This document shows positions 1 to 11,272 of a stretch of 64,000 bases of DNA, one piece after another (position 1 is the first letter of the stretch; each line of letters opens with the position of its first letter). A program made the translations under genes and the position numbers. The notes under the pieces are model-generated. The model worked only from the letters and a program-made list of their open reading frames with translations. It did not search any database and was not told the origin of the DNA. The stretch comes from Ctena decussata (lineage: Eukaryota > Mollusca > Bivalvia > Lucinida > Lucinidae): positions 108,541,842 through 108,605,841 of the forward strand of contig OZ022500.1 of assembly GCA_963989385.1 (NCBI GenBank), in the 5' to 3' direction.

Positions 1-1392
1 TGCTATGGTTCAAACCCTGGACCTCCTGGGGCTAGGCCATTTTGGACCCTGGGGCCATCATTTGAATAAACTTGGTAAATGACCACTAGGCAATGCTAAA
101 AGCAAAATTTCAAGCCTCTGAGCCAAGTGGTTCTGAGGGAGAAGATTTTTGAATATTTTTCTATGTATTTGTATGGTTCAAACCCAGGACCCCCTGTGGC
201 GGGGCCATTTTTGACCATGGCGCCATCATTCGAACAAACTTGGTAAGGAACCACTAGGCAACGCATCATTCCAACTTACAAGCATATGCACTAAGAGGTT
301 CTGGAGAAGAAGATTTCGAAGTACATTTTAATTTCAAACCCAAGACTCCCCGCCCCAGGGCCACCATTTACACAAACTTTGCAGGGGTCCACCAGGCAAT
401 GCATCATACCAAATTTCAAGCATCTGAGCCAAGTGGTTATGAAAAAGAAGATATTTTGATAGTTTTCTATGCATCTCTATTGCTCAAACACAGGACTCCC
501 TGCCGCAGGGCCATTTTGGACCCTGGGGCCATCATTTGAACAAACTCGATAAAGGACTACAAGGCAATGCATCATAGCAATTTTCAAGCTTCTGAGCCAA
601 GTGTTTCTGAAGAAGAAGGTTTTTGAATATTTTTATGTAGTTCTATGGTTCAAACCCAGGACCCCCCCCCCCCTGGGGCGGGGCAATTTAAAAAACCTGG
701 GGTCATTATTTGAACAAACTTGGTAAGGGACTACAAGGTAATGCATCATACCAAATTTCAAGCATCTGAGCAGAATGGTTCTGAAGAAGATTTTTTAATA
801 GTTTTCTACGTATTTCTATGGTTCAAACCTAGGACTCCCTACCGCGGAGCTATTTTGGACACTGGGGCCACCATTTCAACAAACTTGGTATAGGATTACT
901 AGGCAATGCATCATACCAAAGTTCAAGCATCTAAGCCTTATGGTTCTGAAGAAGAAGATTTTTGAATACCTTTCTTTGCATTTCTATGGTTCAAACCTTG
1001 GACTCCATGCCAAGGGGCCATTTTGGACCCTGGGGACACCATTTGAACAAACTTGGAAGTGGACCACCGGACAATGATACATACCAAATTTCAAGCATCT
1101 GAGCCAAGCAGTTCTGGAGAAGAAGATTTTTAAGTATTTTTTAGTTTCGAACCCAATACCCCCTGCCCAAGGGCCATTTTGGACCCTGAGGCCACCATTT
1201 GAACAAACTTGGTAGAGATCTACTAGACAATGCTTCATACTAAAACTAAATATCAAAGCCCTAGGCCTAGCGGTTTTAGAGAAGATGTCAATTATGTCAA
1301 TTATAGCAAAGTGCCGACGACGGACGACGCACGGCGGACATTTGGTGATCACAATAGCTCACCCTGAGCCTATGGCTCAGGTGAGCTAACAA
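1..1392 (-). repeat. Tandem array of ~165-bp units with microsatellite-like stretch and terminal hairpin (Helitron-like layout)
   Basis: About eight diverged units follow one another; each starts near TATGGTTCAAACCCAGGAC and continues through GGGCCATTTTGGACCC, CAAACTTGGTA and AAATTTCAAGCATCTGAGCC. Unit starts are near 4, 172, 322, 478, 643, 818, 986 and 1144. The array continues beyond the left edge. It ends in a CGACGGACGACG-rich stretch (about 1313-1340) and a hairpin (1355-1388). Reading frames here are by-products of the repeat. The Helitron-like assignment is inferred from layout only; orientation is given with the hairpin end as 5'. Confidence 0.75.
1355..1388. repeat. Terminal hairpin of the 1-1392 element
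   Basis: TAGCTCACCCTGAGCC pairs with GGCTCAGGTGAGCTA around a three-base loop (TAT), with one bulged C. It lies where the tandem array stops, so it probably marks the element's end. I know the sequence as a frequent repeat end in bivalve genomes. Confidence 0.8.
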
Positions 1393-1772
1393 AGTAGGCA
1401 ATGATCAGGAATTAATACAATTAAATCCCACATCGCGCCCTCAAAACCAATAGGGAAAGAAGCACACACACACGGGAAAATTGACACAAGTTCACGAAAG
1501 ACACGCACGGTAAACAGAATGAACAGCTCTTTCCCAAACAGGTGGTCATTCAACTACCCTAATCAAAAAACAGCATCGGCTTCTATTTTCATCAATTTTA
1601 TTTTTAACTTACAAAACAAAAGAAAACAAAAGGCAGATTGGGTAGCAAAGCAGGTGACCAAACCGCCAAAGAACATAGACAAGCGGACATGGCACAATCT
1701 AACGTCAAGGAACCACAACAGAAGTACCGCCTTGAAACGGTCAGCAAAAGATTACTGGAGGGGGCGGGGTTA
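1393..1772 (+). repeat. Interspersed repeat, copy 1 (second copy 21031-21342)
   Basis: This copy begins near GCAATGATCAGGAATTAATA and shares a long block (GTTCACGAAAGACACGCA, then AGCTCTTTCCCAAACAGG, then ACCGCCTTGAAACG) with 21031-21342. The leading GCAATGATCAGGAA motif also occurs alone near 27014 and 28011. The 84-codon frame at 1519-1773 is not kept open in the second copy, so it is not called a gene. The repeat class is unknown; a retroelement untranslated region is possible. Confidence 0.65.
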
Positions 1773-2903
1773 AGCATGTTTTACTGGTTCCAAACCCGGG
1801 CACATGACCAACATTGACGCTATGACCGTATATGGTCAAAACGTTTAAGAATTTTCTTCTTCAGAACCAAATGACCGACGGCCTTCAAATTTGATATGTA
1901 GCATTGGGTATACAAGTACTACGAAGATTGTTTAAATAATGACCTTAAGATGAACTGAACTTTTTGGCGGCAAGGTCAGATTTACTTACTGATGCTTTTC
2001 TATGAGATAGTGCTAGAACATAAGATTGCATGGAAAATATTGAAAAATGTGGCCTAAAAAATAGTTTATACACTCATTTGAGCTAGTACATGAAGATTTG
2101 TGAGTGCAAAAGGTCAATGGCATTCTTTGATCTTTGACCAAGGTCTCTCATATTTCATGAATTTCAAATATGTTCTCAGAAGCTTGTAATATATAGTAAC
2201 CAAAGTTCAAATAGAGCCTTCAGGGGCAGACAGAACAAAAATTTGTTAAAACGGCCCAGGTCACATGACCAACATGACCGTAATGACCATATAGGGTTGC
2301 AAACCTTTTAAACCCTTCTTTTCCAGAACCAATTGACCGATAGCCTTCAGACTTGGAAACTTGGTATGTAGCATTGAGTATACGAGTTCTAACAAGAATG
2401 TGCAAATGATGATCTTGGGTCGAGTGTGTTTTTTTTTTTTACAAGGCCCGATTAACTTTCTGGTGCTTATTAGAACAGTAGGGTTCAAGGACCCTATAGA
2501 AGATTTTGGCCTAAAATAGGTATATACAGTCATTTAAATGAGGTCATGAAGACGTATGAGTACAAAAGCTCAAGCTCATTCTTTGACCGAGGTCTTTTAT
2601 ATTTTGACAATGTCAAAAATCTCCCAAAAGCCACAGGGCCAATTATTACCAATATTCATGTAGCGCCTATGACCTACTTGGCCAAAAGATTTTGGTGCAG
2701 AAGTTGATAAATACAGTCAGCTAAATGAGAACATGATCGAATTTGAGTACTAGAGGTCAAGGTCATTCTTTAACCTTTCAGCAGGGTCTCTCATATTTTG
2801 AGAGGTACAAACTAGCAGGTATGTGCAAATGATAACCCTTCTTTGACCTTTGGCCTTTTACGCAGGTAAGCGATTCAGGGCCTCATGAACCTCTTGTTTG
2901 ATT
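1773..2903 (+). repeat. Diverged ~450-bp tandem repeat ending in CCTCTTGTTTG
   Basis: CACATGACCAACAT...ACCGTA...TGACC blocks recur at about 1798 and 2259. The block with CAGTCATTTAAATGAGG, AAGGTCATTCTTTGACC and GGTCTCTCATATTTT recurs three times (about 2052, 2509 and 2703). The right end, CAGGTAAGCGATTCAGGG then CCTCATGAACCTCTTGTTTG, resembles the right ends of the 9612 and 43117 elements, which also finish in TCTTGTT. Confidence 0.6.
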
Positions 2904-3997
2904 TATAGGTTTACTGTAAAGGTTCGCTGATGTGCTGGAAGACCCACATGCGAACCAAGCTAAATGTCGCACGAATTATTATTGAAGCCAGGGGTGGGGT
3001 GGGAAGTTCGTAAAATTGGTTTTCAGTCCCATTAATTTACTTACGACTGTTTCAAAGCGCTGTTTGCGTTGTGTTTTATCAAAATTGTCTAAGTCATTCT
3101 TAGTTGTTTCCACTTATTCTTGATATTCGAAATACCTGTTTGCTGTGACACTATCGTCTCTTACATTATGATGTTTGCTTTACGGATATAAAATAAAAAA
3201 TGAGTAAAATAGATGTCTTATGAGCTTAATGTGGTTAGCTCTGTGATCAGCCCTTTCGGAAAGAGCTATACACTTTGATATCCGCTCGTATTGTCTCACA
3301 ACTAGTGTTGTTAGTTTATGATATTATTTCATGGCTGAAATCGTGAGTGGGATGCGGAATTTGATTGTATCAGTTTCCGAGCATTTTCTTGTTTACATTT
3401 CTTTATGTACATGGAGATCATTAACAATAAACATTCATGCCTGATAAACGCCGCGAAATTACAATCAAACTTCAAATATTATATTTCAAGCTTCTGCAAA
3501 TAGTTACATGTACATGTAGTAAAATTATAATATGCGAATGAAAGCATGTTTGTGACCAACAACTGCTCCGAAACTAAATAACTGGTGCAATCATTACAAA
3601 AATCCTGGAAGTGGACAAACCGAAATTTCGGTCGGACCACCTTCAGGAGTTGTGTGATGAAGACACCAGTATACCATTTAAAAATTGAAATGTTGAAGTC
3701 ATCGTCACTAGTTAAACTTTCAAAATATTGTAATTTTGTAATAATATGTTTAACATATATAGAAATCGAATGTCATTGGTATATTTTGGCAAACATTTTG
3801 CAGAAGCCTATTTTTAAATTTTCATGTGGGAATTGAATTGCGAGTTTACCGGGCGCATACAATACTGATACCAAAAACAAATGAATAAAAATAACAATAT
3901 GGAGTGGGAGTTATTTTCTCCATTGGCAACTATTACCATCGCAGCAGATTGTTTTCCTTTTGTATAGAGAAAACTAAAGTAAACGCGATCATGACAA
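2904..3997. other. No recognised feature
   Basis: AT-rich sequence. Short open frames (for example 3585-3836) show no recognisable domain and no repeat-supported conservation. Confidence 0.5.
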
Positions 3998-4049
3998 TAT
4001 TGGCAGACGCCTTGTTTTATAATTATTGGCAGACGCCTTGTTTTATAAT
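3998..4049 (+). repeat. Perfect 26-bp tandem duplication
   Basis: The unit TATTGGCAGACGCCTTG plus TTTTATAAT occurs twice back to back without mismatch. It lies at the left end of a dispersed repeat shared with 51911-52085, where only one unit is present. Confidence 0.85.
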
Positions 4050-4206
4050 GATTAAACAAGGTTTTTACGAGCATTTAACATGTCATTGGGCATTTATTCA
4101 GAAACTTAATACATTTGGCCAATTCATGCCGCAATAAATAACCGTTTAATATCTTTATGTTATTTTGATTAATACCTTTAATAAAAAATCTAATCCATTA
4201 TCTACC
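4000..4206 (+). repeat. Dispersed repeat, copy 1 (partner 51911-52085)
   Basis: Shared landmarks are ATTGGCAGACGC, TTTAACATG, TGGGCATTT-TTCAGAAAC, AATAC-TTTGGCCAA, AATAAATAA and TAATCCATT. Both copies are on the same strand and moderately diverged. No ends or target duplication could be placed. Confidence 0.6.
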
Positions 4207-4634
4207 AGGGCCCAGTTTTTTTTTCAAATGAGATGAACTCGTTAGGTGATGTTAAAACGTTTAGCACAAATGTTTCAAATTTATTTCATATTCATAACTA
4301 TTATGAACTGATGTTGTTTGCTGAAAAAAACGTAATTTTAAAAGCAACCTAACATAACTACCAGTGTATTTGATGTGAATCTTGCCCAAACCCATAAAGA
4401 CTCAATCAATTTACGAGTAATGCTCTGAACAACTGGCCCTGGTGTAACAAAAATAAGCCATTCAGTGACATGGCTTATCATTGAATGTATGCAAACAGAA
4501 CTTGTATCGATTAGTCTGAACAATGCACAGTATGAATAAGACAGGTATAGTTCCTTTTGTCCCTATATCTATGAAGTCCAGTTAACATTTGGTGGTTATT
4601 ATTTGAACGAAATTTTCGTAAACTGCATTACATT
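4207..4634. other. No recognised feature
   Basis: AT-rich spacer. The last 80 bases are weakly similar to the reverse complement of 6968-7035, so the outer boundary of the adjacent foldback may lie in here. Confidence 0.4.
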
Positions 4635-4810
4635 ATCACGGGTAGTAAAGTTTCAAATTGACCTCCGCGGAGGTATATGCAAAAAATTTCATTTAAACTG
4701 TTTTCCGGTAGGCAATTTGAATACATCCTGTCATGAATTTTCGCGGTTCTAGGACAAGGTTCGGGTAAGAATTTTCTCGCTAGAAAAGGTATTTCAAAAA
4801 TCAGAGAATG

Positions 4811-4996
4811 TCATGCTATGTATATATATTTTACAGTTGTATATTGAGACCAAATGACATGGAACTGTTTTTGAGCGTTGTTGTTTAAATTATTTTTGTC
4901 TTCCAGGTTCAGTACCGAAAACGAAACTAGGAAGGAGTCCTGCACCGTTAAATCGGCTCTTCTGAGTGCATTTGCAGGCTTTTTGCGAAATCTCAC
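4811..4996 (-). pseudogene. Short reading frame conserved between the two foldback arms
   Basis: The minus-strand frame contains DLTVQDSFLVSF followed by VLNLEDK and NNA. The plus-strand frame at 6537-6740 in the other arm has DLTVQDSFLVSF, ILNREDK and HNNA. The shared frame could be a residue of an ancestral coding sequence carried by the repeat, or chance similarity from shared DNA. I do not recognise the peptide. Function unknown. Confidence 0.2.
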
Positions 4997-5698
4997 CGAT
5001 GCAGTAGGACACGTAGCTTATATAGCTGCGTTCTAAACACACTTTCAAGAAAATACATGCTTTTGTTACTACACGCCTACTACATATTAATCGGTGTTCA
5101 ATTTGAAAACGATGAGAACTATTCGACTTATTGAAATTAACATTGGAAAATTTAATCAGCTAAAAAGAAGAAAAAGCATGCTGAATTTTCAGAAGCTAGG
5201 TACCAATAGATTGAATGCATGTTTTTGTACTTCTAAAGTGAACCAGATGGTATTGGTTATGCGATGTTGTCTTTTTATCGTGAAATGGTAGCACAGTCAA
5301 TTGTGCTCTATCACTTTATTTGTTGAAAGGCCAGACCTGTGGCCTTCTTTCGCTCGTAAAAATAAAACAAACTCATGCAGATTAAAATGTGCGGGTGAAG
5401 GCAAAGTCACTATTCACAATAATATTATATTAAAAGCATTTAAACAATGTGTTTAAATTTGAAAAGCGAAAGATCAATGTGATAAGCGAGGTTTTTTAGT
5501 CCATTTGATCCTGGGAAATCATGATTACTCTGCAAAGTTCGTGTATTGTTAGACTTTAGTGCATATTAAATAAGTGTTGTCCTACGAAGTCAAAGTAAAG
5601 TCCTAAAAGCTTATTGTTTGTGGGTAAATTGAATAAAACAATTCGATTTTATCAAATGGTTCTTAAATGAAAGTCCGCAATTATATTGGAAGAGCTCT

Positions 5699-5780
5699 TT
5701 GTGGCCAAGTGGTTACCTTTTTCGACTTCAGCTTACATAAGGGAGCGGGCTAACCCCCCGCCGGTATTTTAGTATTATTG
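5699..5780 (+). repeat. Degenerate tRNA-like (SINE-head-like) sequence inside the foldback loop
   Basis: GTGGCCAAGTGGTTACC matches the internal A-box of a Leu/Ser-type tRNA. A degenerate B-box-like GGGCTAACCCCCCGCCGG follows about 45 bases later. Stems do not form well, so it is not a functional tRNA. A decayed tRNA-derived SINE head is the likeliest explanation. Confidence 0.4.
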
Positions 5781-6967
5781 TGTTAATTCAGTGCTTTGTA
5801 TAATTTAGTGACTGTTTGCTGAATATGGCGTACGAAGCAAAAATGTACGGGAGTGTCACTATCTCCAATTAACATTATCAATATTGCCACCAAACGGAAT
5901 AGAAACGATGTGCAAACAATTTAGAATGAATCCATAAGAAGATATCGAGCAAACACACCCGCATGCTCCTCTCGCAGTGAGTTGATTACACTCCTGAGGC
6001 GACCATTTTATAGAAACACGGATAATCAACATGAAGCAATAACAAGATCTGTCCGACCGCCTTAGATTGACCAGTGATAAAAACTTGTAGGCTCAATTTA
6101 ATATTCAACTTGTCTTTTCCCGGGATGAAATGGTAAATACCTCACGCTTTTCCAATTGACCACGATGTTGAAACTTTTCTAATATAATATAATTATGAAT
6201 AGTGAATTCGGTTTCAGTTGCACATATTAACCTGCATTGGTTCTTTTCATGTTCACAAACAAATTAGTGTCACAGATCTGGTTTTACAACAAAGAAAAAG
6301 TGATAAAGCACTATTGTGCTACCATTTCACGTCAAAAAAGACAATCAAACAAGACCAATATTATCTGGTTTACTTAAGACAACCGTAAACATGCTTTCAA
6401 ATACGTTGATACCAAGCCTTTGAAAATTCAGCATGCATTTTCCTCTTTTTTTAGCTGATTAAATTGTCCAATGTTTATTTCAGTTAGTCATATTGTTCTC
6501 ATCATTTCAAATTAACCGCCGATGAATATTTGGTAAATGTGTAGCAGCAAAAGCATACATTTCTTGAAAGTATGTTTAGAACGCAGCTATATAAGCTACG
6601 TTTCCTACTGCATCGGTAAGATTTCACAAAAAGCCTGCAAATGCACCCGAAAAACCGATTTAACTGTGCAGGACTCATTTCTAGTTTCGTTTTTGATACT
6701 GAACCGGGAGGACAAAGGTCATTTACACAACAACGCTTAAAACTGTTCCATGTCATTTGGTCTTCATATACAACTGTAGTATATACATATCATGACATTC
6801 TCTGATTTTTGAAATACCTTTTCTAGCGAGAAAATTCTTACCTGTACCCTGTCCGTAAACCGCGAAAATTCATGACCGGACATATTCTAATTGTCTACCG
6901 GAAAACAGTCAAATTGTTTTTCCATATACCTCCGCGGAGGTCAGATTGAAACTTTACCACCCGTGAT

Positions 6968-8419
6968 TATTGGTAAAAATTTCCAGGAAGTTTCAGAACC
7001 CATACCGTCCATTGACACCAAGGACAAAAGAACAGCCTAAGAAATCTCTATCATATGATTAAATCTCGACGTCCGAATGTGTACGTTAGTGGACATATAA
7101 ATGCTTGTTCAAGATCTCTTGGTATAAATTTCAAAGTCTTCCTACTATATAATATGCAAACAGACAGAATTACAGCATATAGAGTCATAGTTTATTAGGT
7201 AGTCTACGCGCTTTCTAACAATTAGTTTATGTATATCAAAATGTGTTTGTTTCATTATCCATAACATTTCTAAAGTTATTGTACGCTGTTGTTATTTTTG
7301 GGTCTCCTGAAGTTCTAGATGTTGTAGTGAAATGCATTGAGAATAATAATGTGATAAAAGGTATATCGTTGTTTTGGAATTCTGTTTTTTTTCTCTGTTA
7401 GTCTCTCTCTCTTAAATTATTCTGGGAAATACTTAACACTTTTTTGACGAGGTTTCGGACAGCATATTACCCAATATCTTTATCTTTTAAATGATGGTGA
7501 TGGAGCGGTAACTATTTCAAACTTTCCAACCCAAAATTAGAACTGAGATAAAGTTTCAAAATCAAACGATACACACCATTAATAACAGTTATAATGATAA
7601 ATAATAATAATAATAATGATAATAATAATAATAATAACAGTCAAATAAAAAAACATAACTGTTTTACGTTTTTTTTTGTTCTTTACTCCTTCTCACTTTC
7701 GCTTGCAAGTATTGGTTTAACCCCTTTTAAGGACATTTTACATCTTGGCAGTTGTTACAGCAAATGAATAGGCTGACCCAAGCGTTTGGATTCACATCAA
7801 ACAATAGACGCTGTTTCTTGTAACACGCGAGAATTTTCACATATGCTAAGTGGTTTGAAATTTATTTACTTTTTCTCAGGCAATATTTCTTAGAAATGTT
7901 CTTTTTTTAATATCAGTAAGTGTATAAGATATAATGATTTTTTATTTGCCCGACCAAGTAGACAGACTGTCATTAGAAAATTAAAAGTCGGCTTCCCTTG
8001 CGTCTGATTAAACACTATTCAATCTCTTAACTGCCACATTGAAAATGGTTTATTATAATTATTGGCATTCCCAGCTACCTACATTTTTCACACCATCCAA
8101 AGTTCATTGTTCTGTATCCAGTGCTAAAAGTATCTTTACCCTACCAAGAACTTTAGCTATCGTCATGCTGTTTGTATATTCTGCATCATGTGCAGCCTTG
8201 TGAGCTGGCTTTCCAAAATACACAGGTGCATTTATTTTTGTTTTTTGAAAAGCCCATGTCGTAATTGATCGACCTCATAAGGCTGCAGATATACGGCTTT
8301 TTATGGTGCAGATAATGTTCCTTTGAAATCATTTCGAAGTTTCAAGAACAGGTATTACATGCATATTAATTTCTGAATTAACACCTTAGGAGTGTATGAC
8401 TCTCTAAACTAACTATACG
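6968..8419. other. No recognised gene; contains an AAT microsatellite (7598-7637)
   Basis: AT-rich sequence. An (AAT/GAT)n simple repeat sits at about 7598-7637 and a short CT-rich run near 7393-7410. No domain-bearing frame is visible. Confidence 0.5.
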
Positions 8420-8503
8420 AGTTGCGAGAATTGTTTTTACAACGAGGGTTTTGCCCCTACTAGGTCGGCTGATTTGCCGTATTGTATACAGCTGCTTTCT
8501 TGA
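8420..8503 (+). repeat. ~80-bp direct repeat, copy 1 (copy 2 at 9528-9611)
   Basis: TTGCGAGAATTGTTTTTACA, then CGAGGG, TTTGC, CCTACTA, GTCGGCTGATTT and CCGTATTGTATACAG are shared with 9528-9611. In copy 2 a Helitron-like element begins exactly where homology stops, so copy 1 serves as an approximate empty site. Confidence 0.7.
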
Positions 8504-8757
8504 AACTTTATTCGTGTGACATTTCTAATCATAAAGACGTGAAGTGATGCTAAAGTATTCCATACCAAAGTTCTTCGTCAAAGTAAGCATTTCCTTGAGT
8601 AACTGTGTGTGAGCATATACACACACACGGAGTCGGGCTTGTTCTATAACGCATAAGTGCAGATATTTATCATAATTCCCTTAATTACACAATTTGATTT
8701 TACGAAATCCATGATGCTCGTTCAGAGGCACACATTATCTATGATGGCTACAACATG

Positions 8758-8958
8758 TCAGTTTATTCGCATAACTGGTACTGGAGAAGAAGTCTGACTA
8801 CAGCAGTCATCTTTCCTGGTGAACATCTTGGGTCTCGCACAGTGATGGTTTGTACATTTCAGCCCGGCATACACCCATGAAGGTTTCACATGAAATTTAG
8901 TTCTGACCAGACCGGTGCCCTTTGCAGGGAATGTAAAGGACGACGATGAACGAAGCAT
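8758..8958 (-). other. Possible small cysteine-containing coding remnant
   Basis: A 66-codon minus-strand frame lies in a locally GC-richer patch and ends in PVPVMRIN. It carries a cluster of cysteines (CTNHHCARPK, then DDCC). No signal peptide is seen and no family is recognised. It may be a terminal exon of an unrelated gene or a chance frame. No second copy in the window supports it. Confidence 0.15.
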
Positions 8959-9042
8959 GAAGCATCACAGGGCCTAGCAACACCATAAACCTTCCTATAA
9001 ACTTCACTCAGGACAGATAAATATTTATATTTCTTTTGATAA

Positions 9043-9068
9043 AGTCTCTCTCTCTCTCTCTCTCTCTT
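9043..9068 (+). repeat. CT dinucleotide microsatellite
   Basis: About twelve CT units in a row. Confidence 0.95.
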
Positions 9069-9527
9069 TTAGATAACGCCATGTATTTTGCTTACATCTT
9101 TTTCCGGCCTTCAGAACAAGGTATAACCAGACGAAAGATTATTATTAATTGTTCAACATTTTATTTATATATGAATTAGTGCATTTAAATCCAATAAAAC
9201 CAGTAGATGCGAGTATACCCATCTATGCATGAATTGTATTAGTATTATATCAGATCAACGAGCCTGAAGATATGCCATAAATCATTAATGGTGTTACTTT
9301 CTTCCATGAAGGTGGCAGTAAGGGTACTAAAATCTTCTCTAGTCTGGTTGAAAACTTGCTAGATAGAATTGACGTGTTTACATGGACTGTTATTCTGAAA
9401 AGCCTGATCTTTAAGGATTATGAGCACATCTCCAAGGAGAACAACTCAGGCACAACTATATCTGCTCCCCTTCTTACAGGGGAGCTACCCAAAAATGAAA
9501 AGAAATGCTTTTTTTCAGAGAGCGAAC

Positions 9528-9611
9528 TTTCCCCTTGCGAGAATTGTTTTTACATCGAGGGATTTGCTCCTACTACGTCGGCTGATTTACCGTATTGTAT
9601 ACAGTTGCTTT
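9528..9611 (+). repeat. ~80-bp direct repeat, copy 2, interrupted by the 9612 element
   Basis: Homologous to 8420-8503. The shared sequence ends at the start of the following element. Confidence 0.7.
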
Positions 9612-10757
9612 TTATACGCCCGTTTGAAAAACGGGACGTATATTGTTATGGCCCTGGCGTCCGTCCGTCCGTAAACTTTTCGTTTCCGGATAACTTCTCC
9701 TACAGTTTCCATCTGATTGAGCTGAAACTTGGTATATAGTAAGAGTATGAGGTGGACCAGCGCATATCGTTTCGAGATTACGTTCCAATGATTTTTAGCG
9801 GAGTTACAGCCCTTTACTTAGAATTTTTGGGGTGTTCGTTTCCAGATAACTCCTCCTACAGTTTTCATTTAATTAAGCTGAAACTTTGTAAACAGTAAGA
9901 CTACGATGTGGGGTAGCGCATATTAAACGGAAATTTTGCTCCGATGATTTTTAGCAGAGTTACAGCCCTTTGAAAAAACTCGACTATGGCAGTTTGTATG
10001 GCAATTCTTTAGCATTCCATAACTTGGTCACTCTTTGGAATATCATGATGAAACTTTATAGCAATGTATATGAGGTTAAGACTACGTGTCTCATACAAGA
10101 ATGGTTACTCCCCTTGACTTAGATTTTGAGTTACCTCCCTTTGATTATTTTGTCAGACTATATTTGTACCCCTCATATCTAACTAACCCTTTGGACTATT
10201 GTGATGAAACTTGATAGTGATGTATATTAGCTGGACACAATATGTCACATATAAAAACGATTGCCTCTCCTTACTTATTTTTGGAGTAACCTCCCTTTGA
10301 ATATTTTCTTAGCCTATTCTTATGCAAACGATAAGTAGGCAACCGTATGGAATATCTTGATGAAAATTTATAGCAATGTGTATTAGGTTGAGGCTGTGTG
10401 TCTTATATAAGAATAATTGCTCCCCCTTTCTTACTTATGGAGTTACATCCCTTTGATTAATTTCTACGGCTATTCTTGGGCAAGTCATTACTAGGTAACC
10501 GTATGGAATATCTTGACGAAACTTTATAGCAATGTGTATTAGGTTGAGACGGTATGTCTAATAAAAGAAAAATTGCTTCCCCTTCCTTATTTTCGTTTTT
10601 AGTTACATCCCTTTGATTACTTTTTAAGGCTTTTCTTTTAAGAACCTTAATGTTTGGAATGTCTTGATAAACTTGATAGCAATGTAGACAAGGATGAAAC
10701 GGTGCAAAAAACATTTAGAAACGGGCGTATATTGCCCCGCTTGCGGAGCTCTTGTTA
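9612..10757 (+). mobile_element. Microsatellite-plus-tandem-repeat element, Helitron-like layout
   Basis: The left end is a hairpin (TACGCCCGTTT-GAA-AAACGGGACGTA, about 9612-9636), followed by GTCCGTCCGTCCGT (9660-9673). About seven tandem units of ~155 bp follow, each with GATGAAACTTTATAGCAATG and a GAGTTACATCCCTTTGATTA-like block. The right end is ACGGGCGTATATTGCCCCGC then TTGCGGAGCTCTTGTTA. No Rep/helicase is encoded, so it is non-autonomous. The insertion boundary is supported by the interrupted 80-bp repeat. Family assignment is inferred from structure. Confidence 0.65.
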
Positions 10758-10793
10758 TTAATTTCCATAATAATTGGTTTTATTAATTAATTG

Positions 10794-11057
10794 CAGTGGT
10801 GAAAGATTGATTGGTTGATTGGTTTGGGTTTAACGGCCCTTTGAGACACTGTTTCAGTCTATATCGGGCCGTCTCCTAGAGAGGGAGAAAATGGAGAAAT
10901 GATAGACGAGAGAAAAAATGTCCAAACAACCATACTTGCACCTACTGCAAGCACAGTAGGCCCTTGCCCAACTTTATTCCAAATCAGCAGGACGCCCCGG
11001 CATTGGCAGTTACACACAGCACTATCTCACCACCCGACTACCCCCAGTGGTGAAAGA
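10794..11057 (-). mobile_element. SINE-like retroposon with 13-bp target-site duplication
   Basis: The element body is 10807-11044, flanked by perfect 13-bp direct repeats CAGTGGTGAAAGA (10794-10806 and 11045-11057). On the minus strand it ends in CCGTTAAACCCAAACC then AATCAACCAATCAA, typical of mollusc SINE tails. Related copies lie at 15521-15620, 18524-18753 and 46805-47027. Shared landmarks are CTACTGTGCTTGCAGTAG, TCTCGTCTATC and GACGGC(C/T)CGATATAGACTG. A long duplication and repeated tail indicate LINE-mediated retroposition. Confidence 0.75.
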
Positions 11058-11272
11058 ATGAGCTTCAAAATGTACCAGTATTTTATGAACTTGTTAGAAC
11101 ACACATTCGTTTTAACTACGATTGCATTACGTAAATTCGAATCTAAATCGAGTTTTTTTATTATCATTTTATAATATTTCTATGCAAACTTTTCCCCCAA
11201 TGAAACATAACATGAAAAGTGTGAACTTGTCGACAGTTTTTCGACCAAGGGTGAAGTTCGTCGGCAGTTAAA
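11058..11272. other. Spacer with no recognised gene
   Basis: AT-rich. The last 60 bases (GTCGACAG...GTCGGCAG) look like a degraded unit of the satellite that follows. Confidence 0.4.

Larger units (their letters stand above)
4635..6967. mobile_element. Large foldback element with ~850-bp inverted arms
   Basis: The left arm runs from 4635 (ATCACGGG) to about 5520; the right arm is its reverse complement from about 6110 to 6967 (CCCGTGAT). Shared blocks include TGACCTCCGCGGAGGTATAT, TTTTCTCGCTAGAAAAGGTA, TTATATAGCTGCGTTCTAAA and AATTTAATCAGCTAAAAA. Divergence by eye is 15-20 percent and rises toward the centre. No transposase is seen, so it could be a non-autonomous foldback transposon or two inverted copies of one repeat. 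A transcript across it would form a long double-stranded RNA. Confidence 0.75.

Noticed and set aside
984..1352. 122-codon minus-strand frame
   Set aside because: It lies wholly in the 165-bp tandem array and ends in the microsatellite; it is a repeat by-product.
9356..9739. 127-codon frame at the start of the 9612 element
   Set aside because: It crosses from the 80-bp repeat into the transposon end and CCGT microsatellite; no domain is seen.
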